Shown here: positions 57,583 to 64,000 of the stretch, one piece after another
Layout: every line of letters begins with the position of its first letter
Numbering within the stretch: position 1 is the stretch's first letter
Assembly (NCBI RefSeq): GCF_963855985.1
Contig: NC_087095.1
Coordinates: 16,750,001-16,814,000, forward strand
DNA: 64,000 nt
Direction: 5' to 3'
Source: Ostrinia nubilalis
Taxonomy: Eukaryota > Arthropoda > Insecta > Lepidoptera > Crambidae
Program-made: the position numbers and the translations under genes
Notes under the pieces: model-generated
Seen by the model: the letters and a program-made list of their open reading frames with translations, nothing else
Databases searched by the model: none
Told to the model about the DNA's origin: nothing

Positions 57583-59128
57583 TTAGACTAGCACTTTTAG
57601 TTCTAGACCTTTGCTGTCAAAAGCGATCAAACGTGGCTCTACATTTAAAACATATAGCCACTTTTACTGCGCTATGAATATGACATTAATTCCAGTAAAG
57701 CCTTGTAAGCACTACAATTAGAGTGCAGATTATGTTCACACTTTGAAAAGTCGTGACGTGACAAAAACTGTACACTCCAGCACGAAATATAAACACAATT
57801 TTAAACCTTAATGCGTCGCTATAAGCCGTGTATAAATTGTCTAATTGCGCATGACTACACAAAAGGTCACGGTAAAAAACCATAATGTGACGCGATAAAA
57901 TCTCACAGTTTCCAGTTTCATGGATTAAGTGGCAGATTGACAAAAAGTTGTGAATTGAAGACTCGGTAGAGGTATCTCTGTTGTTTTAGAAAACACAGTA
58001 CCTAAGTGCTAACTTAGTGCGATTTTTTATCTACATTAATATATTTCAAAGAAGTTATTAATAAAAGTAATTTATATTGTGCAATTAGACTTATATGAAG
58101 CTCTTTTACACTTTCCAGTATTACTTTAACCCAATCACTGTTTCGGGACAAGAAATGCGCGACTGCTGCGAAGAAGTAACACAATATACTACTGCCAGCC
58201 TCTGTAAAGCCCTTAAAGCTTTAATATTATCAGTTTTTCAAACAATAAATTCTCCATAATTAATTAACCAGACTCATGGGTTAATTAATTTAATAACAAA
58301 ACAAAGTATCAAAAGTCTTTCCCATCGGACTACGGAACCCAAAAGGCGCGCAGCCGTCGAGGTGGCGCGGCCATGCTTGGTAATTTTGACAGCTCGCTTG
58401 ACAGGTCGCCTGACAGCCGTCCGCCGCCGCCGCTCGTTCGGATTACACGCATGACGGTTTAATTTGTGAGCTGATGGCGTAGATAGAGACCGGTGTGGAT
58501 TAAAATGAACTGAGCTTAAATATCTGATACCCATTTACGTAAGAAGTAATTAACGTGAGCTGGAAAATAGTAGCGGTTTCAAGGTAAAGATATATTGCGG
58601 CAAGATATAAAATGAAAGTTTAATTACCTGTATAATTGCTAGTGCTACTTAATATCAACACATTAAGATATTAAGTTACATTGATTCTGAAAGTATAAAT
58701 TTGAATAAGCTAAAGGATTTCAAGGATTGTTTCTTGAATTGGGGATTCAGAAGAATTCGATAACTTTTGAACAAAATTATTATAGTATTAAGTTATTCTC
58801 ACGATAACCAAGCTATTACAAAATTTTAAAATAGTTTAACCGAATTGATTAAAATATCATCCAATTTTGATAGCAAACCACACTCATAACATTGCTAGTT
58901 AGAATGAAATTCGCCAATTATTTTAATACACACCAATTCACAAATTATGCAACGCTAATGATTAATTATTCCATTCACAACGCCTGTTAATTAGCCGTTA
59001 CAAATGAAGCTATTAACAATTTGGCCGATCAACATTTGATTTAGGAACACGACAGTGGTTTAAGTCAAGTTTCGGCCAAACAATATTAAAAATAAAATCT
59101 TGAACATAAAAAAATACATTCAGTTGAG
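57583..59128. other. Gene-free stretch
   Basis: No gene recognised. A CpG-rich patch at 58345-58455 holds three TGACAG/TGACAGG words (TTTTGACAGCTCGCTTGACA, GGTCGCCTGACAGCCGTC) and CCGCCGCCGCCGCTCG. The minus-strand frame across it has no similarity. Confidence 0.45.
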
Positions 59129-59168
59129 CATAGAACCTCCTCCTTTTTTAACTCTGTTAAAAAAAGGA
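59129..59168 (-). mobile_element. Terminal remnant of the AACCGACTTCA element family
   Basis: GAACCTCCTCCTTTTTTAAC with TCTGTTAAAAAA is a degenerate reverse complement of the 4909 element's left end (AACCGACTTCAAAAAAGG, AGGAGGTTC). It also folds as CCTCCTTTTTTAAC against GTTAAAAAAAGGAAGG. Confidence 0.5.
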
Positions 59169-59940
59169 AGGTAGTTAAATAGTAATAGTGTAAATTAACA
59201 TAAGAGTTGCCACAACATACAAGCTTACCACTTAATGGTCCTTGTTAATAGAAAATAGAGCGAAGGATATAAATCACTATAGCTATAAAACGAACATAGA
59301 AAGAGTTGCAGGTTATCAAATCAGAAGGTATGACTAATTGACTGGTCTAGCTAATTAATACCGCTATAACAATAAATCTTCATAAATCATCACTTAGCAC
59401 CTTGATTACGTTCATGCAAAAAATAAACGAGCTATTTCTTCGTAGGTAATAAAAGATAACATGAAGTTAAGTTTACGACACAAAAATTGCACAGAAATAG
59501 GCTACGTTAAGCTTCTGAGTATATTCTCTTTTCAGATCATGTATTTAGAAACATAATCTGTGCCTAAAATAATCTTTCTGGTAAGGATTTTGACCTTTCG
59601 AAGCGCTTGGCTCAATTTTTACATTAACTGTTCTTTATGTGTTTTACACAATCGTCTCCATAAACAGGAACATTGGCATTTATTTATATGACATTTAATT
59701 AAAAGTAGCTTAGTTTGAAAGTTGACTTATAGGTCGTTTTAAACTCATTCGTCTCAGTCAAGCGTGAAGCAATGTTTCACAAAGGAGATTTATGTTACTA
59801 TAAATCTAGTGCATGTTGAAGGTAACGTGAAAAAACTGATGCAATCGGTTCAATGAATAGGAATGTTCTAGGACCTTATGGGAGTTATGGATCAGAAGTG
59901 TTGCAAGACAAAATAGAGCCTTAAATTGATACTACAACAC
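59169..59940. other. Gene-free stretch
   Basis: Nothing recognised. Confidence 0.5.
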
Positions 59941-59943
59941 TTA

Positions 59944-60060
59944 GGCTGGGTTGCACCATCTTACTTTAACTTTGACAAACGTCAAAAATCTGTCAAACTC
60001 CATACAAAAACACCGGTTAACGTTTAAGTTTTGGTCAAAATTAGGTGGTACAACTCAGCC
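59944..60060 (+). mobile_element. MITE family 1
   Basis: 117 bp with ends GGCTGGGTTGCACCATCTTA and AGGTGGTACAACTCAGCC. TTA precedes it (59941-59943); CTA follows (60061-60063), so one base of the target duplication has changed. CTTTGACAAACGTCAAAAAT and CACCGGTTAACG are shared with other copies. Confidence 0.86.
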
Positions 60061-60063
60061 CTA

Positions 60064-60778
60064 GTCAAGTGTAAGGGTTTTGTCCAGCTGTAGAGAACTT
60101 TTCGTTGAAAAGAAGATGCACCACAAATTACCTACCACATAATTCCTTCAAATTTAAAACCCTGCTCATATTGATACTAAAATAAGAGACAGATAAGTCT
60201 TGGTAATGTAGAGGTCACTGTATTCGTAGTCAAATAAATATTTGTATTATTCTGGACCATGACGTATGAGTTTAGTATCAAGATCTGTGAAGCTGATTCA
60301 TATAAAAACAAGCTCAAAAGAAATAATAAACCTTTTTAATTTAAACAATCTAAGTTATAGACCGCCATAAAACATTTTAACACCTCTCCGACTCTTTGAA
60401 ACCATCGTAAAACCAAATGATTTTACATTCGGTCGCAATAATCTTTCTGTTCTGCTTCACTAATATTTTAAAACCAATACTATGTAAATTTATTCTAGGC
60501 AATACTATAAACATTAGTTTTCCAACTAAACAGTTGTCAAAACCCACGCAGAATGTTCTACAAATAGAAATTACGACTCTGCTATAATTCAATAGATTGC
60601 AACTTAGATTTAGATAAAATTGATTTCGCTATTGTGCAGTGTTATAAACAGTTTTCTTTGATCTTAGATAATGGCATTAATGCAAGGCGTTTTTACTATT
60701 ATAATGAATTTTACGGAAAAGAGATTTTAAACAAAACTCTATACTATATTGCGAGATAGAGTAGTTAGAGGAACCTCA
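60064..60778. other. Gene-free stretch
   Basis: Nothing recognised; short frames only. Confidence 0.5.
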
Positions 60779-60786
60779 CTACAATC

Positions 60787-61173
60787 CAGTGTTGGCAAAA
60801 AGTTAATCTGATTAATGATTAAAAATTAATGATTATGACTAATTAATCATTAATCAAAAATTTTGATTGAGATTAATTAATCATAATCTAGGTTACCTTA
60901 TATTTATCTAGGTATGACCTGTCATAGAATTGTAGCCTAAAACCAAACATCTAATATTAGAATTCAATGTTTTAACATTGTTTTCGATAGAACATTTTAA
61001 GAAGTTAATCAAGTTAATCAAATTAATGATTATTGATTAATGATTAACAAATTAATCATGATTATGATTACTTTTTTAATCATGATTATTTTAATCAGGA
61101 TTAATTTAATCATGATTAAAATTAATCACATTAATTAATTGATTAAAAAATTAATTTATTAGTGCCAACACTG
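60787..61173. mobile_element. 387-bp hAT-type MITE tiled with TTAATCA/TGATTAA
   Basis: The left end CAGTGTTGGCA and the right end TGCCAACACTG are inverted repeats. CTACAATC stands directly outside both ends (60779-60786 and 61174-61181), a perfect 8-bp target duplication. An 8-bp duplication and CAGTG-type ends are the known signature of the hAT superfamily. Both arms consist largely of TTAATCA and TGATTAA words (such as GATTAATGATTAACAAATTA), leaving a short unique middle. No transposase frame; non-autonomous. Confidence 0.92.
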
Positions 61174-61267
61174 CTACAATCGAAGAGTTTGAAATCAATA
61201 GGATAATATAAACAGTTCCGTGTAAATGATTTTTGGATTGACAAGGACTGAAGACAGAATTTTATTA

Positions 61268-61347
61268 GGCTGGGTTGCACTGTTGTTTAACTTTGACAAA
61301 CGTCAAAAATCGATCAAACTCCATACAAAATACACCGCTTATCAGCC
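61268..61347 (+). mobile_element. MITE family 1, internally deleted, TTA target duplication kept
   Basis: 80 bp. The left half (GGCTGGGTTGCAC, CTTTGACAAACGTCAAAAAT, CATACAAAATACACCGCTTA) is joined directly to the terminal TCAGCC. TTA flanks it at 61265-61267 and 61348-61350. Most of the right arm has been lost but the extreme end remains. Confidence 0.83.
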
Positions 61348-61350
61348 TTA

Positions 61351-63474
61351 TTCTCTCATACCTCTAATTTCGTATCATTATGACGTATTCTATTGAGGTA
61401 TAATTCTCTTCAAGCCATTTTATTGTGCTGCTTTATATCATGGGAACAAGTACTTTCCCTGATTACCAGCAACAAAATAAAACAACGAGAAATCTATCAT
61501 TGTCTCACAAAAAACTGTATCGAATCTAAAACAAATGCTCCAAAAAACACCGCCTCGATTAGAACATCGATTGTTTCCGCGAGTATCGATAACAAATTGG
61601 TCGATAAGAAACAGCGGCGTCTCCTTGATGTCTAACTAGTGTAAATCGATTGTGAATCGATTCAGATCGAGCGATACCGAGGCGAATCGCCGGCGACAAA
61701 GGAGCCGGTCGGTTAAATGGGATTTTTACGGGACATGTTTTTGGGATTAGGTTTCAAAATAGGACCGAAGGGGAGACGAGATTTTTGTGGACAAGAATTT
61801 TAATGAGAACTTGGCACCTATGTAAACATTGAAAAGTATCTCGCAAATAGCCATTTATATCTTTTATCTGATAATAACATGACGTTATTTGTGAGATCTA
61901 TCAATATTGCTTTAGTTTAAAGGACAACTTTTCACATTAAAAAATGTTTGGGGAATACTTATAAATGACGAAATCTATTTAGAGATCTGCAATATGGTAA
62001 TAATTCAACGTATCAAATTACTCATCGCCAAAATTAACTTAATTCCCAAGTTCCGCTTTGTTATTATAATTTTATATCCAAAAACCCGAATCGGCCATAA
62101 ATTTCAACGTCATAAACGTTATCAATAAAAGTAATATATAACACCGTTTTAAATACGAGGAAAGTTTTATTTCTCAATTCGCTTTTTCTTTCGATGTCGT
62201 AAATTTCACGACGGCTGACATTAAACATGCGCGAACATAAATCCAGGCAGATTTCCGAAGGAGAAAATTAAAACGCTCACAGTGAAAGACAAGAAATGTG
62301 CGAATTAACGTTCGACGCGTGAAATGACAGGAACATAAAAATTCTTCTTACAAGAACGGCTTTTGACTCGGCCCGTTCTCACCTTGAACGGATTCAGTTT
62401 ATTGAGCGACCTCACTCGATTAAAGTGTGGCGAATCGGGTTGTTAAACTACCGACAGCGGCGACGACAGCAAAGATTTAACTGGAAATCTAAGCTCCGAC
62501 GATAACCTTCTTTAAGCTCAGCCAGATAAAGTCCTGATTACTAAAGCACAGCTTGTCACCGACGACCCTTACAGAGCTATCCCAGTCGTGACGGTTGGTT
62601 GAGCATTTTGTTCGTTGATTGGCATTTTGCCGCGCGAAAAGCAACACCTTTAGCGGCCATGACATGACGTCTGATTGATTGAATAATTAATTTTATTTAA
62701 AATTCAAAGCACCTGACATACGTGTCAGTTGTTACTGTCAATTAATAAGACAGCTCTTGATGAGGGTAACGTGTAACAGGCTGTTGTGAGTTTTTGTTGT
62801 AAATCATTTTAACTAGTTATGTCTGCGTATGGGATAAAGTGACAGCTGTTAGGCGAATATTTGTTTTGGATCTCGACTTTTTGTGTGTGTTTATCAAGAT
62901 GGCGCGACATCTTTATTTAAACTTATTCTGACTGTTTGATTTAACCAGGCTGGAATTTAACTTAAAATTCAATGATTTTCTTCTTAATTGCCTGATTGTC
63001 TTACCTGCTTTTAATTATAATCGCTATATGAGACCGTCGTACAAATATGAAAAACATTTATACTTTCGTTTTGTCATAGACCAACTTATATTTGATGATG
63101 ATTTAATTTTGTTCTTGATGTTTGTCAAAGCATTTTACAATATAAACCAACATCCTGATATGAATATGTATTTACAGTGTCTTAAATCAGAGAAATACAA
63201 AAACATTGACGTAAGTAAGCATTTACTAATACTGTATTTTGAAAATAAAATTTGAGTCGCAAAACAAAATTGAAGTCACAGCGTTCTCCAAACTCAAACA
63301 TCATTCAATTACCACCCGTCTATCCGAAATTTCTTCACATTAATTACTATCTAGCACATTAATCTTGCGTTCTTAAAACAGGCCCCCGACATCCTTGTCG
63401 GTTGCCGTAACAAAGCCATGAGGGATGTGAGGTGATTGCGATATCGATACAAAAATTTGAATATGATAGCATTC
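61351..63474. other. Gene-free stretch
   Basis: No gene recognised. An ATCGAT-rich patch at 61565-61677 is listed separately. TGACA words recur at 62640-62860 (CCTGACATACGTGTCAG, AAAGTGACAGCTGTTAGG). ATCAAGATGGCGCGACATC at 62897 resembles a Pho/YY1 word. Confidence 0.45.
61565..61677. promoter_or_regulatory. ATCGAT/TATCGATA motif cluster
   Basis: Within about 110 bp: ACATCGATTG, GAGTATCGATAAC, GGTCGATAAG, AAATCGATTGTGAATCGATT and AGATCGAGCGATACC. TATCGATA is the core of the DREF/BEAF-32 class of sites, enriched at insect housekeeping promoters and domain borders. No initiator or gene start is evident beside it, so its role is unknown. Confidence 0.3.
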
Positions 63475-63699
63475 CAGCCAAATGACGTCCACTGCTAGGC
63501 ATAATAGCTCGTAGAGATGATGGCCGTTGGGGCAGAAAAGTTTTCGAGTGACGATCACAGGCCGGAAGATTTAGCGTGGGCAGGCCTCCCACTAGGTGGA
63601 CCGACGATCTGGTGAAGGTCGCGGAAAGACCCTGGATGCGGGCAACGCAGGACCGGTCGTTATGGAAATCATTGAGGGAGGCCTTTGTCCAGCAGTGGA
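63475..63699 (-). mobile_element. Second twin-primed (5'-inverted) RTE-like LINE fragment
   Basis: The 3' end lies at the left in minus orientation (CAGCCAAATGACGTCCACTG, CTAGG; 63475-63500). It is joined to an inverted upstream segment read on the plus strand (63503-63699): CTCGTAGAGATGATGGCCG, then GRPPTRWTDDLVKVAERPW, RATQDRSLWKSLREAF, ending at CCAGCAGTGGA. The two parts overlap in the consensus by about 10 bp (CAGCAGTGGA), as expected for one insertion with an inverted 5' segment. GAATAT near both borders is only a weak target-duplication candidate. Confidence 0.78.
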
Positions 63700-64000
63700 A
63701 TATCGGACATATTACGGCGATATTATTTATCTTTTGGTATATTCGGTTCAGTTGTTTTGATTTTGATCCGCATTTTTGACAAGCGGAGCATTATTCTGAG
63801 CTGAAAATTACCAAATGATAAATTACTATGCACTTTATCTGGCAACTAATCATCCTGGCAAAAAGATTAATTAAGATGTAATTTAAGAGGTAAAGTTGTC
63901 ATGTTAACAACTTTACCTGTTTTTGAGTTTCATCTCTTAAGTGAGCGTAATTGATTTTTTCAATACCCTATCGACTATTCCATATCGATATCATTGCAGC
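63700..64000. other. Window end with a 12-bp hairpin
   Basis: AGGTAAAGTTGT (63888-63899), a 7-nt loop, then ACAACTTTACCT (63907-63918): a perfect 12-bp inverted repeat. TGTT follows, then a T-run only after 20 nt. Nothing else recognised. Confidence 0.5.

Noticed and set aside
1..64000. CRISPR arrays, operons, prophage or plasmid features
   Set aside because: The window is eukaryotic in character (splice donor, LINEs, MITEs, polymerase III tRNA signals), and no prokaryotic-type features are present.

Overview
The window looks like nuclear DNA of a lepidopteran insect (moth or butterfly). It is AT-rich with short open frames only. It carries 3'-end fragments of RTE-like LINEs of the kind I know from moth and butterfly genomes (coding for GRPPTRWTDDLVKVAG-like tails), SINE/LINE tails starting ACTAGC..CCCGCG.CTTCG, R1-clade LINE remnants and many short inverted-repeat elements. 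No complete multi-exon gene is visible. I read it as a long intergenic or intronic stretch. No species can be assigned from sequence alone.

Three items look genic. (1) A tRNA-Asp(GTC) at 22885-22956 with an intact cloverleaf and a T-run terminator. (2) A first exon at 29157-29260 encoding the N-terminal half of a THAP zinc finger. It ends in a strong splice donor and lies 81 nt downstream of a candidate initiator whose downstream promoter element has the correct spacing. (3) A coding-like minus-strand stretch at 48329-49027 with purine-first codons, broken by one in-frame TAA. It is the best candidate here for an undescribed protein or a young pseudogene. A weaker coding-like patch is at 40096-40314.

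Layout. 1-4.9 kb: gene-free, one CpG-rich islet with a Pho/YY1-type motif. 4.9-9.6 kb: a cluster of short elements (an inverted-repeat element with a 142-bp tandem, three TWA-flanked MITEs, a SINE/LINE tail, two RTE fragments, one copy of a paired inverted-repeat family). 9.6-13.5 kb: gene-free, with a GC-rich block present twice. 13.5-19.3 kb: R1-clade fragment with target duplication, tRNA-derived SINE, a twin-primed RTE copy, more RTE fragments and a 384-bp inverted-repeat element. 19.3-24.6 kb: mostly empty apart from the tRNA gene. 24.6-27.6 kb: dense nested insertions. 29-31.6 kb: THAP promoter and exon, then a 1.39-kb element with perfect terminal repeats and an oriented internal motif. 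31.6-56.6 kb: mainly unique DNA with a few elements, an (ATG)32 array and CpG-rich blocks full of TGACAG motifs. 56.6-64 kb: a tail element with three 135-bp units, MITEs, a 387-bp hAT-type element tiled with TTAATCA, and a second twin-primed RTE copy.

The genes show no operon-like or pathway relationship. The main biological record is the insertion history. Target-site duplications can be read directly for many elements (12 bp for two RTE copies, 8 bp for the hAT-type MITE, TWA for four MITE families, 10 bp for an R1 tail nested inside another element). Evidence comes from reading the sequence and from remembered family motifs; no database search was run.
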